Positions 50,091-59,047 of a stretch of 64,000 nt of DNA are shown here, one piece after another. The notes beneath the pieces were generated by a model, which worked only from the letters and a program-made list of their open reading frames with translations, made no database searches and was not told where the DNA came from. This DNA is from RHKX01 sp963839535 (lineage in GTDB: Bacteria > Actinomycetota > Thermoleophilia > Solirubrobacterales > 70-9). The DNA lies in assembly GCA_963839535.1 (NCBI GenBank), contig CAWIVF010000011.1:131221-195220 (forward strand), read 5' to 3'. The position numbers and the translations under genes were made by a program. Position 1 is the stretch's first letter. Each line of letters opens with the position of its first letter.

Positions 50091-52073
50091 TCATCGCGGC
50101 TCGAGCAGGCCCAGGCGATCGGCTCGTTCGCGCGTGCGGGACACGACCTCGCCGACCCCCTCGACGACGCCGTCGCGCATCAGCACCCGGCCGGCGACCA
50201 CCGTCGCGTCGACGACCGACCCGGAGGCGGCGTAGACGAGCCCCGCCGCGAGCGACCCCAGGCCGAGCTCGGGGCCGTCGCTGCGGACGAGCAGGAAGTC
50301 GGCCGGCTCGCCGACGGCCAGCGGGCGAGCGCCGAGGAGCGGCGCCCGGGCGCCCGTGGCGATCGCGAGCGTCTCCTCGGCAGCGCCGGCGGCGGCGTCG
50401 CCGCTCTCGTGCTTCTGGATCAGTGCCAGGTGCTTGGCGTCGCCGAGCAGGTCGAGCGAGTTGTTCGAGCCGGGGCCGTCCGTCCCCAGGCCGACCGGGA
50501 TCCCGTGTCGCTGCGCCGCCGGCAGGTCGAAGGCCGCGCCGACCGCGAGCTTCATGTTCGCGACCGGGTTGGTGACGACAGTTGAGCCGCGCTCGGCGAT
50601 CAGCTCGCGCTCGCGCTCGTCCAGCCAGACGGCATGGGCGAGGAGGGTCCTCGGGCCGAGCAGGCCGAGCGAGTCGAGCAGCTCGACCGGGCGCTTCCCG
50701 TGCCGCGCGACGCACTCGCTCACCTCGTGCTCCGTCTCGGACACGTGGATCTGGATCGGCAGATCGAGGCGCTCCGACTCGCCCGCGATCCAGCGCAGCG
50801 ACTCGTTCGAGACCGTGTAGATCGCGTGCGGCGCAAGCGAGGCGGAGATCGTCTCCGGGGCGCCCTCGAGCGCGGCCAGGGCGTCGGCGGCCGCCCGCTT
50901 CACGTCGTCGAGGCTGGCCGGGTCGCCGCGGTCGATCAGCGGGGCGCCGACGACCGCCCGCAGGCCGGCGTCGGCGACGGCGCGCGCGACCGCGCCCGGC
51001 TCCCAGTACATGTCCCAGAAGCGCACGGTGCCGGTGCGGATCATCTCGGCGCAGGCGAGCCTCGTCCCCCAGTACACGTCCTCGTCGTCGAGCTTCGCCT
51101 CGGCCGGCCAGATGTGCTCCTCGAGCCACTCCATCAGCGGCAGGTCGTCGGCGTAGCCGCGGAAGAGCGTCATCGCGGCATGGGTGTGGCCGTTGACGAG
51201 GCCCGGCACGAGCGCCCGCCCGGCGCCGTCGATCACCTCGTCGCCGCGGGCCGCGACCACGTCGGGCCCGAGCTCGGCGATCCTCCCTCCCTCGGCGCGC
51301 AGGCCGACCTTCACCCCGTCGAGCGTGGCCCCCTCCACCGCGACGGCGGGATGGGCGCTCATCCGCGGCTCCTCCAGCGCCGCGGCGACGGCGTCCAGGG
51401 CGAGGATCAGCCGCGCGCGGTTGGCGTCCTTGCCGGCCGCGAACGACTCCGGCGAGAGCGGCTCGGGGTCGAGGCCGTTGGCGAGGTTGTCGACGACGCA
51501 GACCGCGGCGTAGGGCAGGCCCAGCTCGCCGGCGACGATCGACTCCGCGGCGATCGTCATCCCGATGATGTCGGCGTAGGCGGCGATCAGGCGGATCTCG
51601 GCGGGGGTCTCGAAGCGCGGGCCGATCGCCTGCCAGTAGACGCCGCCGTCGCGCAGGGGCGGCTCGGCGACGGCGCCCCAGCGCTCGATCACGCGGGCGC
51701 GCCACTCCGGATCGAAGCCGGGGACGCGCTCACCCTCGTGGCCCGCGTGCAGCGAGAGCCCGAGGTGCAGGGCGATGAAGTCGTCGGGGCAGACGAACGA
51801 GCCGACCGGCAGCTCCTCGTGCAGGCTGCCGACCGACCCGAACGCGAGCACGCGGTCGCAGCCGAGCGCCTCGAGCGCGCGCAGGTTGGCGGCGTGATCG
51901 ATGCGCGCCGCCGTCGTGTAGCGGTCGAGGCCGTGCCGCTGCATCAGCACCGTCTCGCCGCGCTCGAGCACCTCGACCGTGCTCCCGCCGACATCGATCG
52001 CGCGCCGCTCGAAGCCGGGCCCCGGCTCGGCGCCGAGGATGGAGTGGCCTCCGATCAGTGCCAGGCGTCCCAT
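50091..52073 (-). CDS. 5'-methylthioinosine phosphorylase fused to MTA/SAH deaminase
   Basis: 660 residues, one open frame. Residues 1-237: nucleoside phosphorylase of the MTAP/PNP class (LALIGGHSILGAEPGPGFER, VLAFGSVGSLHEELPVGSFV, IIGMTIAAESIVAGELGLPY). The base-site VVDNLANGLD has Asn where MTA phosphorylases have Asp, suggesting a 6-oxopurine substrate. Residues 238-660: amidohydrolase with VNGHTHAAMTLFRGYADDLP, SLAPHAIYTVS, HVSETEHEV and GTDGPGSNNSLDL, the MTA/SAH deaminase pattern. Together: MTA to MTI, then MTI to hypoxanthine and methylthioribose 1-phosphate. Internal ATG at 51362 marks the junction. Confidence 0.85.
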   Translation of the reverse strand: MGRLALIGGHSILGAEPGPGFERRAIDVGGSTVEVLERGETVLMQRHGLDRYTTAARIDHAANLRALEALGCDRVLAFGSVGSLHEELPVGSFVCPDDFIALHLGLSLHAGHEGERVPGFDPEWRARVIERWGAVAEPPLRDGGVYWQAIGPRFETPAEIRLIAAYADIIGMTIAAESIVAGELGLPYAAVCVVDNLANGLDPEPLSPESFAAGKDANRARLILALDAVAAALEEPRMSAHPAVAVEGATLDGVKVGLRAEGGRIAELGPDVVAARGDEVIDGAGRALVPGLVNGHTHAAMTLFRGYADDLPLMEWLEEHIWPAEAKLDDEDVYWGTRLACAEMIRTGTVRFWDMYWEPGAVARAVADAGLRAVVGAPLIDRGDPASLDDVKRAAADALAALEGAPETISASLAPHAIYTVSNESLRWIAGESERLDLPIQIHVSETEHEVSECVARHGKRPVELLDSLGLLGPRTLLAHAVWLDERERELIAERGSTVVTNPVANMKLAVGAAFDLPAAQRHGIPVGLGTDGPGSNNSLDLLGDAKHLALIQKHESGDAAAGAAEETLAIATGARAPLLGARPLAVGEPADFLLVRSDGPELGLGSLAAGLVYAASGSVVDATVVAGRVLMRDGVVEGVGEVVSRTRERADRLGLLEPR

Positions 52074-52082
52074 CGCCCGATC

Positions 52083-52520
52083 CTAGGGGCGCCCGGGCTC
52101 GCCGGGGACCTCGTCGCCGTCGCCCGGCGCCGCGTCGAGGCGGCGCAGCAGCTCGCCGCAGCCGACGCTCGACGCGCCCGAGGCCTTGACGGCTGCGCGC
52201 AGCCGCTTGTCGCTGCTGACGGCGACGATCGAGCCGGGGTCCTCGTCGGCGCGGATGATCCGGACGATCTCGCGGTCGGCGGCGTTGGGGCCCCCGGGGG
52301 CGAAGCACACGGCGATGCCGCCGGCGGCTGCGCTGACGCGCTCGTGCGGATTGCCGTCCCAGACGACCGTCAACTCCACGTCCTCGCGCGCGGCGAAGGC
52401 ATCGAGGCGGCGGGTGAGGCGCTCCATCGCCGCCGGGCGGTCGCGCCACCAGCCGTCGGGGCGCGAGCCGAGCACGTTCATCCCGTCGACGATGAGCCGC
52501 TCGCGCCGGTCTTCCTCCAT
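52083..52520 (-). CDS. NYN-domain (YacP-like) RNase
   Basis: 145 residues. N-terminal RLIVDGMNVLGSRPDGWWRD carries the first PIN-like Asp and Asn. VELTVVWDGNPHERVSA and EIVRIIRADEDPGSIVAVSS with DKRLRAAV supply the other acidic residues of the NYN/PIN fold. Probable endoribonuclease acting on rRNA or mRNA. It starts 32 bp downstream of the B12-MerR stop and ends 10 bp before the fused phosphorylase, in the same direction. Confidence 0.85.
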   Translation of the reverse strand: MEEDRRERLIVDGMNVLGSRPDGWWRDRPAAMERLTRRLDAFAAREDVELTVVWDGNPHERVSAAAGGIAVCFAPGGPNAADREIVRIIRADEDPGSIVAVSSDKRLRAAVKASGASSVGCGELLRRLDAAPGDGDEVPGEPGRP

Positions 52521-52551
52521 CGGCCGACCGTAGCGCGCCCGCGCGCTGGGC

Positions 52552-53448
52552 TCAGTCGGCCAGAGCGAGCGCGCCCCGGACGGGATCGTCGGCGAGATGC
52601 TCCGCCCCGACCCGCCCGGCGAGCCCCTCCGACATCCCGGATCCCGCCAGCAGCAACCGCGAGCGCTTCGCCAGCTCGGTCAGCTCAGCCTCGGTGCCCG
52701 CCATCCGCGCGGGATCGAGCGCCGAGATCATCACCACCTGCGGGTTCGTCTGCTCGGCAGCGCTGATCACGGACTCGAGGGGCGTGTCGGCGCCGAGGAA
52801 GGCGACCCGCCAGCCGCGGTTGCGGAGCACCAGGCCGAAGGCGATCAGCCCGAGGTCGTGAAGCTCGCCCGCCGGTGCGGCGAGGAGCACGAGCCTGCCC
52901 TCTCCTCCACCCCAGCCCCGGGCCAGCCCGAGCAGCCGCCCGCGCAGCACGTTGCTGGAGAAGTGCTCCTGGCCGACGGTGATCCCGTTCTCCTCCCAGC
53001 CCCGGCCCAGCTCCCGCAACACCGGCAGGACCAGATCGGAGAGCAGGGTCTCGACCGCGAGGATGCCGATGGCGCGATCGACGACCCGGTCCGCCTCGGT
53101 CTCGTCGAAGCGCAGGAGCGCGGCGAGGAGCTCCTCGCGAAGCCCGGCGGCGACGCCGGGGTCCGCCGGGGCGGCTGCCACCGCTCGCGGCCCGGAGGTG
53201 AGCCGGCTCGCCGCCTCGGCCGGTGCGATGCCGGAGTCGACCAGGCGGACCATCTCCAGCAGCCGCCGCTCGTCCTCGGGGGTGTAGAGCCGGTAGCCGG
53301 AGTCGCTGCGCAGCGGGTCGAGGATGCCGTAGCGCCGCTCCCACGCCCGCAGCGTGGCGGGGGCGATGCCGGCGCGGCGGGCCAGCTCGCCGATCCTGAC
53401 CAGCGGCTGAGCCGGTGGATCGGTTCGAGCGGCGCTCATGCCGTCCAT
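52552..53448 (-). CDS. B12-dependent MerR photoreceptor (CarH/LitR type)
   Basis: 298 residues. MerR HTH: VRIGELARRAGIAPATLRAW and YGILDPLRSDSGYRLYTPED. Then a four-helix light-sensing bundle with the W-x9-EH motif (WEENGITVGQEH), which caps adenosylcobalamin in CarH. A Rossmann B12 domain follows with LHDLGLIAFGLVLRNRGWRV (lower His) and DTPLESVISAAEQTNPQVVM. In the dark such proteins bind DNA as tetramers with AdoCbl; light releases them. A repeat-containing promoter lies just upstream, so autoregulation is likely. Confidence 0.88.
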   Translation of the reverse strand: MDGMSAARTDPPAQPLVRIGELARRAGIAPATLRAWERRYGILDPLRSDSGYRLYTPEDERRLLEMVRLVDSGIAPAEAASRLTSGPRAVAAAPADPGVAAGLREELLAALLRFDETEADRVVDRAIGILAVETLLSDLVLPVLRELGRGWEENGITVGQEHFSSNVLRGRLLGLARGWGGGEGRLVLLAAPAGELHDLGLIAFGLVLRNRGWRVAFLGADTPLESVISAAEQTNPQVVMISALDPARMAGTEAELTELAKRSRLLLAGSGMSEGLAGRVGAEHLADDPVRGALALAD

Positions 53449-53494
53449 CCCATCAGCCGCCCCGGCGCCGGGGTCAGACGCGATCTACAAACCT

Positions 53495-53524
53495 TTGACA
53501 TAAGTTGAACATAGCTGATAGGGT
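53495..53524 (+). promoter_or_regulatory. Promoter and direct repeats between two MerR genes
   Basis: TTGACA (53495-53500) and TAGGGT (53519-53524) with an 18-base spacer make a good + strand promoter for the MerR gene at 53690. The same bases hold near-direct repeats TTGACATAAG and TTGAACATAG 11 bp apart, the spacing reported for CarH-type operators. Confidence 0.5.
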
Positions 53525-53689
53525 GGCGCCCAGCACCGCGGATTCCAGCCTTCCTGCGGCGGGAATCCACCGGGCCCCGGCCCGGCCGGGGTCGCTTGTG
53601 TCCTCCCCTCCCCCCAGGATGCCTGCGGCCCCGGCGGGGCCGGCCATGTAACACCACCCCGTGGCGCATGGTCGCTAGCCTTTGGCCCG

Positions 53690-54436
53690 ATGACCGAGAC
53701 CCAGGCCGAGACAGAGGTCGAGCTCACCATCGACGAGCTCTCCCGCCAGAGCGGGATGACCGCGCGCAACATCCGCGCCCACCAGTCCCGCGGGCTGCTG
53801 CCCCCGCCCAAGGTGCGCTCCCGGACCGGCTTCTACGGCAACGAGCACCTCGTCCGGATCCGGTTGATCCAGGAGATGCAGGGCCAGGGCTTCAACCTCA
53901 AGGCGATCGAGCGGCTGCTCGAGCTCGGCGAGTACGAGGGCAGCAGCGAGCAGGCGCTCGAGTTCGAGCGCACCCTGCTCACCCCGTTCGGCTCCGAGGA
54001 GGCGGAGGTCGTCAACGAGGCGGACCTGGACGAGGCGTTCGGGGCGCACATGGACAGGCGGCTGATCGCCAGGGCGGAGCGGGTCGGGCTCCTGGTCCCG
54101 GTGGGCGAGGGAGTCTGGGAGGTGCCGTCCCCGACGCTGCTCCGCGCCGGCCGCGAGCTGATCGAGCTCGGCATCCCGCTCAACCACGCGATCGCGGTTG
54201 GCGAGTCGATCCTGAAGCACACGACCGCGATCGCCCGCGAGTTCGTCCGGCTCTACGTGAAGGACGTGCTCGACCCGATGCGCTCAGGTGACGCCGGCAC
54301 CGCGGGCGACCTCGCGGCCGCCGGCGCCGCCGTCGAGCGACTGCGCCCGCTTGCGAACGAGGCGGTGATGGCGGGCTTCGGTCACGTGATGACCCAGGCC
54401 GTCGAGCGCCAGATGGAGAAGGAGCTCGGGGGCTAG
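53690..54436 (+). CDS. MerR-family transcriptional regulator
   Basis: 248 residues from ATG at 53690. HTH: ELTIDELSRQSGMTARNIRA, then HQSRGLLPPPKVRSRTGFYG and RIRLIQEMQGQGFNLKAIER. A long C-terminal effector region (PSPTLLRAGRELIELGIPLN, HTTAIAREFVRLYVKDVLDP, MTQAVERQMEKELGG) has no B12 or metal motif that I can see. Divergent from the B12-MerR gene with a shared 240 bp control region. Its stop overlaps that of the convergent HD gene. Confidence 0.88.
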   Translation: MTETQAETEVELTIDELSRQSGMTARNIRAHQSRGLLPPPKVRSRTGFYGNEHLVRIRLIQEMQGQGFNLKAIERLLELGEYEGSSEQALEFERTLLTPFGSEEAEVVNEADLDEAFGAHMDRRLIARAERVGLLVPVGEGVWEVPSPTLLRAGRELIELGIPLNHAIAVGESILKHTTAIAREFVRLYVKDVLDPMRSGDAGTAGDLAAAGAAVERLRPLANEAVMAGFGHVMTQAVERQMEKELGG

Positions 54437-54978
54437 TCGTCCTCGTCGGCCTGGACGAGCTGCGGCATCTCGGTCGCGAGCTCGGACAGGAACGGCAGCT
54501 CGGGACGCTTCCCGGCGAAGAGCTCGAGCGTGTCCCAGTAGTGCTCGAGCCGGCGCGGCTCCACGGCCTCGCCGGAGGCCAGGTAGCCGCGGACCCTGGC
54601 GAGCTTGTCGGCGGCGTAGATCGAGGCCGGCCCGGCGCCGGCATTGAGGACGCGCTCGCGGTGCTCGGCCTTGCGGTCCTCGTAGTCCTCGATCCCCTCG
54701 TTCTCGGTCATCGCCTTGACGAGCTCGCAGACATCCGGGCCGAAGTCCTCCTCGATCTGGTCGAGGCCGCGATCGGTGTCCTCGACGACGTCGTGGAGGA
54801 AGGCCGCCGCGACGATCTCGTCGCCGAAGCCGGCGCCGTCGAGGAGCCTCGCGACGGCGGTCGGATGCTCGATGTCGGTGTCCCCTTCGCGCTCCGGCCC
54901 GTGGTGGGCACGGCACGCGACCTCGTACGCGCGGGCGACGAGCTCCCGGCCGGCGATGAAGTCGGGGGCCTCCGTCAT
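54433..54978 (-). CDS. HD-domain hydrolase (RelA/SpoT hydrolase-like)
   Basis: 181 residues from ATG at 54978. HD signature: EHPTAVARLLDGAGFGDEIV and AAFLHDVVEDTDRGLDQIEE, i.e. the HPxxVA...HDxxEDT pattern shared with SpoT/MESH hydrolase domains. The RFGxxV loop is replaced by DFGPDVCELVKAMTENEG. Might hydrolyse (p)ppGpp or a related nucleotide, or act more generally as a phosphohydrolase. Confidence 0.83.
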   Translation of the reverse strand: MTEAPDFIAGRELVARAYEVACRAHHGPEREGDTDIEHPTAVARLLDGAGFGDEIVAAAFLHDVVEDTDRGLDQIEEDFGPDVCELVKAMTENEGIEDYEDRKAEHRERVLNAGAGPASIYAADKLARVRGYLASGEAVEPRRLEHYWDTLELFAGKRPELPFLSELATEMPQLVQADEDD

Positions 54979-55015
54979 GCCGCGAGGATATCCTCGCTCA
55001 GGCAGTGGGAGGGAA

Positions 55016-55528
55016 ATGAGCGACAAGATCGAGAAACGCCAGGACGACGGCGGCAACGCCGGCCGCAACGAGACCGAGAAGGAGCGGGTCGACCGCAACC
55101 TGCTCGAGCTGCTCAACGAGCTGCGCGTGGCGCTGCCGGGCGTCCAGGTGCTGTTCGCGTTCCTGCTCGTCATCCCCTTCAGCCAGGGCTTCGCCGACGT
55201 CACCGACTTCCAGCGGGACGTCTACCTGTTCACGCTGATCGCGGCAACGCTCTCGGCGGTGCTGCTGATCTCCCCGTCGATGCACCATCGCCTCCAGTTC
55301 CGTGAGGGCAACAAGCGCGAGATCCTGCGCGACGCGAACCGCCTCGCGATCGCCGGGATGACGGTGCTGATGTTCGCGATGCTGGGCGCGGTGGTCCTCA
55401 TCACCGACTTCGTGTTCTCCTCCGGCACCATGGTCGCCACGGCGATCGGCGTCGGCCTCGCCTTCCTGATCGTCTGGTACCTGATGCCGGCGCGGCGTCT
55501 GATCGACGGCCGCAACGACGACGACTGA
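55016..55528 (+). CDS. DUF6328-like membrane protein
   Basis: 170 residues from ATG at 55016 with GGGAGGG upstream. A charged start (SDKIEKRQDDGGNAGRNETE) precedes LLELLNELRVALPGVQVLFA, the recognisable core of this family. Four helices follow, among them DVYLFTLIAATLSAVLLISP, LAIAGMTVLMFAMLGAVVLI and ATAIGVGLAFLIVWYLMPA. Role unknown. Divergent from the HD gene by 37 bp. Confidence 0.82.
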   Translation: MSDKIEKRQDDGGNAGRNETEKERVDRNLLELLNELRVALPGVQVLFAFLLVIPFSQGFADVTDFQRDVYLFTLIAATLSAVLLISPSMHHRLQFREGNKREILRDANRLAIAGMTVLMFAMLGAVVLITDFVFSSGTMVATAIGVGLAFLIVWYLMPARRLIDGRNDDD

Positions 55529-55531
55529 GGC

Positions 55532-55669
55532 TCAGCCCTCTCGCTCGCGCCGCCGGCGCTCGCGGATCGCGAGCACCAGCACGCCGAGCGTGAGCACGAG
55601 CACGGGCACGATGAACGGGATCGCCACGAGCAGCGAGTGATCGGCGAGCGGAAGTAGGGCCGCGGTCAT
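55532..55669 (-). CDS. Small single-pass membrane protein, 45 residues
   Basis: ATG at 55669 overlaps the stop of the upstream membrane-protein gene (ATGA). Sequence: MTAALLPLADHSLLVAIPFI, continuous hydrophobic stretch VPVLVLTLGVLVLAI, then a basic tail RERRRREREG. This N-out helix plus Arg-rich end is typical of a genuine micro-membrane protein and probably an accessory subunit of the preceding 625-residue protein. Confidence 0.68.
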   Translation of the reverse strand: MTAALLPLADHSLLVAIPFIVPVLVLTLGVLVLAIRERRRREREG

Positions 55670-57543
55670 GCGCGCCCCCGGGCGGGGCGGCCGACCCGCA
55701 GCCCGCCGCCGGCGCGACGGCGCGGGGTGCGCCGCTCGCGCTCGCTGTGAACCGAGCCGAGGCGGGTGAGGATCCAGCCCAGCAGGGCGATGATCGCCAG
55801 CACGATCGCGCCGACCACGCCGTAGCCGGCGGCCGTCGTCCAGCCGGGCACGTCGCCCGTCTGCTCGCGCTGGAGGATCTCCTTGTCGGTGACGAAGGGC
55901 CGCTCGAAGTGCGGTGACGCCGGGATCTCGGGGGCCGGGATCGCGGTGTCCTCGGGCAGGAAGACGGGCGAGCCGACCAGCGAGTCGCCGCGCTGGATCC
56001 TGATCAGGCTCTTCCAGCTCCCCGAGACCGGGATCGGCTCCGAGGACTCATAGATGCCGGCGTCGGCGTCGACCGCCACGAGCGGCTCGACCCGCAGGCC
56101 GCCGCCCTGCCAGGAGGTCGTGTTGAGCCAGTTGGCGTCCTCCGCGGCGCTCGGGGGGTCGATCCGGACGGTCGCGTCGACCTCCTTGCCGCCGCTGCCG
56201 GCGGCCGGGGTCAGGTCGACCGTCGCGGTCGTGCCGCGCTCGGGGGTCGTCTGCAGGCCGAAACCGACGACGAGGGCGACGACCGCAAGGGCGGCAAGGG
56301 CCGGCCTGCCGCCGATCGGCCTGCGTGCCTCGCTCTCGATCGGAGCGCGCCAGGAGGTGGCGATGAAGGCGCCGAGGATCCCGCCGGCGACGGCGATCAG
56401 GGCCGCCGGAAGCAGCGCCTCGCCGATCAGGGAGGTCTGCCAGGGAATCGGCATCCAGAGGTGCGAGTAGGCGTACTCGGCGGCGAAGCCGACCGTGCCG
56501 ATCGCGGCGCCGGCGATGGCGCCGAACACGTAGGGCCGCGTGGTCGGCGAGATCAGCAGCGCCACGCCCTCGACGAGCAGTGCCTCAGCCAGGTAGAGCG
56601 GGAAGTGCGGGGTCGGCTCGCCGAGGACCGGGCCGACGAGCAGCGCGAGGCCGCCGCGCAGGGCGATGTAGAAGAGCACCCCGTAGAGGGCCATCCCGCG
56701 ACCGCCGTAGATCCGCGCCGCGACCAGGCCGATGCCGGCGGCGAGGGCGATCAGCACCGGCGCGAAGAGCATCCGGAACTGCGGGACGCCGAAGTCGAAC
56801 TCGGCCTGGAAGGTGCTCAGGCCGATCAGGAAGCCGCCCATCAGCGCCGGCATCCGGAGGCGCTGGAGCACGTCCTCGATGCGCCCGCGCAGGCCGCCGT
56901 TGTCGGGCACCTGCTCGCTCGGCTTGGCCTCGCTGAGCAGCGTCGCCTGGCCGATGAAGGCGAGGGCGGCGCCGCCGATCATCATCAGGTGGGTGGGCCC
57001 CCAGAGGGTCACGTCCTGACCGAAGATCCGATGCCAGAAGTCGTCGAGCGGGAAGCCGGCGAGGGCGAAGGCGCTGGCGCCGAGCAGTCCGATGCCGCCG
57101 AGCGGCGCGTACCAGTTCTCCCCGAGCCGCAGCGCGGTCGGCGAGGGCTTGCCCTCGGGCAGGACCACGGCGCAGAAGCCGGCGATGAAGATCCCGAAGA
57201 GGCCGAAGAGGATGAGGAAGTGCGCCGGGTTGGCGAAGGGCCCGGCGTCGCGTCCGTCGGCGATGTGCAGGGAGATGTCCCAGTACATCCCGACGAGGGC
57301 GACGATCAGCGAGACGCCGGTGATCATCGAGGTCAGCCCGGCCCAGGGCGGCAGGCCGGTGAGCTTCGCGGCCCGGTCCGCAATCGTTCCGAGGAAGGTG
57401 ACCCGCCCGGTGCGGTGCGCCCAGCCGAGCGCGGCGACGGCCAGGGTCATCACGATCGCCACGCCGGTGGCGAGGATCGCCTCCCAGGCGGCGGCGCCGC
57501 CGGCGGGGTTCGTGTCTGCAGCTGTCAAAAGCACGGTGCGCAT
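55666..57543 (-). CDS. Polytopic membrane protein with conserved-looking intramembrane His residues
   Basis: 625 residues, about 12 helices and a C-terminal extracytoplasmic beta-domain (residues ~430-565: GTTATVDLTPAAGSGGKEVD, WLNTTSWQGGGLRVEPLVAV, PVFLPEDTAIPAPEIP) before a last helix and an Arg-rich tail. The N-terminal half holds MYWDISLHIADGRDAGPFAN, PAHFLILFGLFGIFIAG and LDDFWHRIFGQDVTLWGPTH, His-rich segments at membrane borders that could bind heme or metal. I know no characterised homolog. Divergent from the FAD-DUF1365-CFA operon. Confidence 0.72.
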   Translation of the reverse strand: MRTVLLTAADTNPAGGAAAWEAILATGVAIVMTLAVAALGWAHRTGRVTFLGTIADRAAKLTGLPPWAGLTSMITGVSLIVALVGMYWDISLHIADGRDAGPFANPAHFLILFGLFGIFIAGFCAVVLPEGKPSPTALRLGENWYAPLGGIGLLGASAFALAGFPLDDFWHRIFGQDVTLWGPTHLMMIGGAALAFIGQATLLSEAKPSEQVPDNGGLRGRIEDVLQRLRMPALMGGFLIGLSTFQAEFDFGVPQFRMLFAPVLIALAAGIGLVAARIYGGRGMALYGVLFYIALRGGLALLVGPVLGEPTPHFPLYLAEALLVEGVALLISPTTRPYVFGAIAGAAIGTVGFAAEYAYSHLWMPIPWQTSLIGEALLPAALIAVAGGILGAFIATSWRAPIESEARRPIGGRPALAALAVVALVVGFGLQTTPERGTTATVDLTPAAGSGGKEVDATVRIDPPSAAEDANWLNTTSWQGGGLRVEPLVAVDADAGIYESSEPIPVSGSWKSLIRIQRGDSLVGSPVFLPEDTAIPAPEIPASPHFERPFVTDKEILQREQTGDVPGWTTAAGYGVVGAIVLAIIALLGWILTRLGSVHSERERRTPRRRAGGGLRVGRPARGRA

Positions 57544-57670
57544 CGCTTCCTCCGTTCTCGGGTTCGACCGGACTAACCCTTACAGCAAAGAACGTTACAT
57601 GGATTGATGACATCGCGGCAGGCTGAGGTGCCCGCCGGCCGGCAGTGATCCGAGAGCGCCGGCCGAGCGC

Positions 57671-59047
57671 ATGAAGGGCATGGCTGGATTTCCCCACCCC
57701 GACTCGGCTGACGACCGACCCCCGCGCGGGCTGCGCGTCGCCGTCGTCGGTGGCGGCATCTCCGGCCTGCTGTCGGCGTCGGAGCTGCGCCGGGCCGGCC
57801 ATGACGTCACGGTCTTCGAGGCGGCCGGCTACGCGGGCGGCCACACGAACACGATCGACGTCGAGACGAAGGACGGCCCGATCGCGGTCGACACGGGCTT
57901 CATCGTCCTCAACGACCGCAACTACCCGAACTTCGAGCGGGTCCTGGCCGAGCTCGGCGTCCCCACCCAGCCGACGAACATGAGCTTCGGCGTCTCCGAC
58001 GGCGGCGGCTTCGAGTGGGCGGCGCGGGGCCCGGGCGGCATCTTCGCCAAGCCCTCGCACCTCGTCGACCCGCGCTTCATCCGCATGCTCGCCGACCTCG
58101 TCCGCTTCAACCGCGAGGCCCGCGAGCTGCTCGGCGACGACGGCGACGGGCCATCGCTGCGGGAGTTCCTCACCGCCGGCGGCTACTCCGAGTACTTCGT
58201 CGAGCGGCTGATCGTCCCTCAGGCCGCCGCGGTCTGGTCCTCGGACCCGGACCAGATGTGGAGCTTCCCGGCCTCATTCCTCGCCCGCTTCTTCGACAAC
58301 CACGGCGTCCTCCAGCTCCGCAACCGGCCGCGCTGGCGCACGATCCCGGGCGGGTCGCGGCGCTACGTCGAGGCGCTGATCGCGCCGTTCGCCGAGCGGA
58401 TCCGCCTCAACTCCCCGGTCCGCCGGATCGAGCGGCGGCCCGAGGGCGTGCTGATCACGCTCGACGGGTACGAGGAGCGCTTCGACGAGGTCGTGATCGC
58501 CGCCCACTCCGACCAGGCGCTCGCGATGCTCGCCGACCCCTCGCCGCTCGAGCGCGAGGTCCTGGGAGCGATCCCCTACGCCCGCAACGAGGCCGTCCTG
58601 CACACCGATGTCTCCGTGATGCCGCGACGGCGGGCCGCCTGGGCGAGCTGGAACTACCACCTGGTCCCCGGGCGCAGCGGCTCCTCGACCGTGACCTACG
58701 ACATGAACCGCCTCCAGCGGCTCGATGCCGACGAGCGCTACCTCGTGACGCTCAACCGGACGGACGCGATCGACCCTGCCAAGATCATTCGTGTGATCGA
58801 TTACGCCCATCCCGTCTATACGAGGGAGGGGCTCGCCGCCCAGCAGCGCTGGTCCGAGATCAGCGGGGTCGACCGCGTCCACTACTGCGGCGCCTACTGG
58901 CGCTGGGGCTTCCACGAGGACGGCGCTTGGTCCGCGCTGCGGGTCTCCGAGATGCTCGGCGGCCGCGGTCCCGGCCTGGCCGACCAGCCTCCGCTCCCCG
59001 CTCGCATCGAGCCCGGCGAGGAGCGCGAGCCGGCTCCTGGAGGCGGC
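57671..59047 (+). CDS. FAD/NAD(P)-binding amine-oxidase-like oxidoreductase
   Basis: ATG at 57671. Dinucleotide-binding start LRVAVVGGGISGLLSASELR with FEAAGYAGGHTNTIDVE. Then VDTGFIVLNDRNYPNFERVL, LIVPQAAAVWSSDPDQMWSF and the C-terminal FAD motif VHYCGAYWRWGFHEDGAWSA. This is the oxidoreductase typical of operons with DUF1365 and a cyclopropane-synthase-like enzyme. As read the frame continues into the DUF1365 protein; its stop would normally overlap the GTG at 59048, so I end it there. Confidence 0.88.

Noticed and set aside
57555..57575. tRNA T-arm (GGGTTCGACC)
   Set aside because: No matching acceptor, D-arm or anticodon arm around it; it lies in an ordinary divergent spacer.
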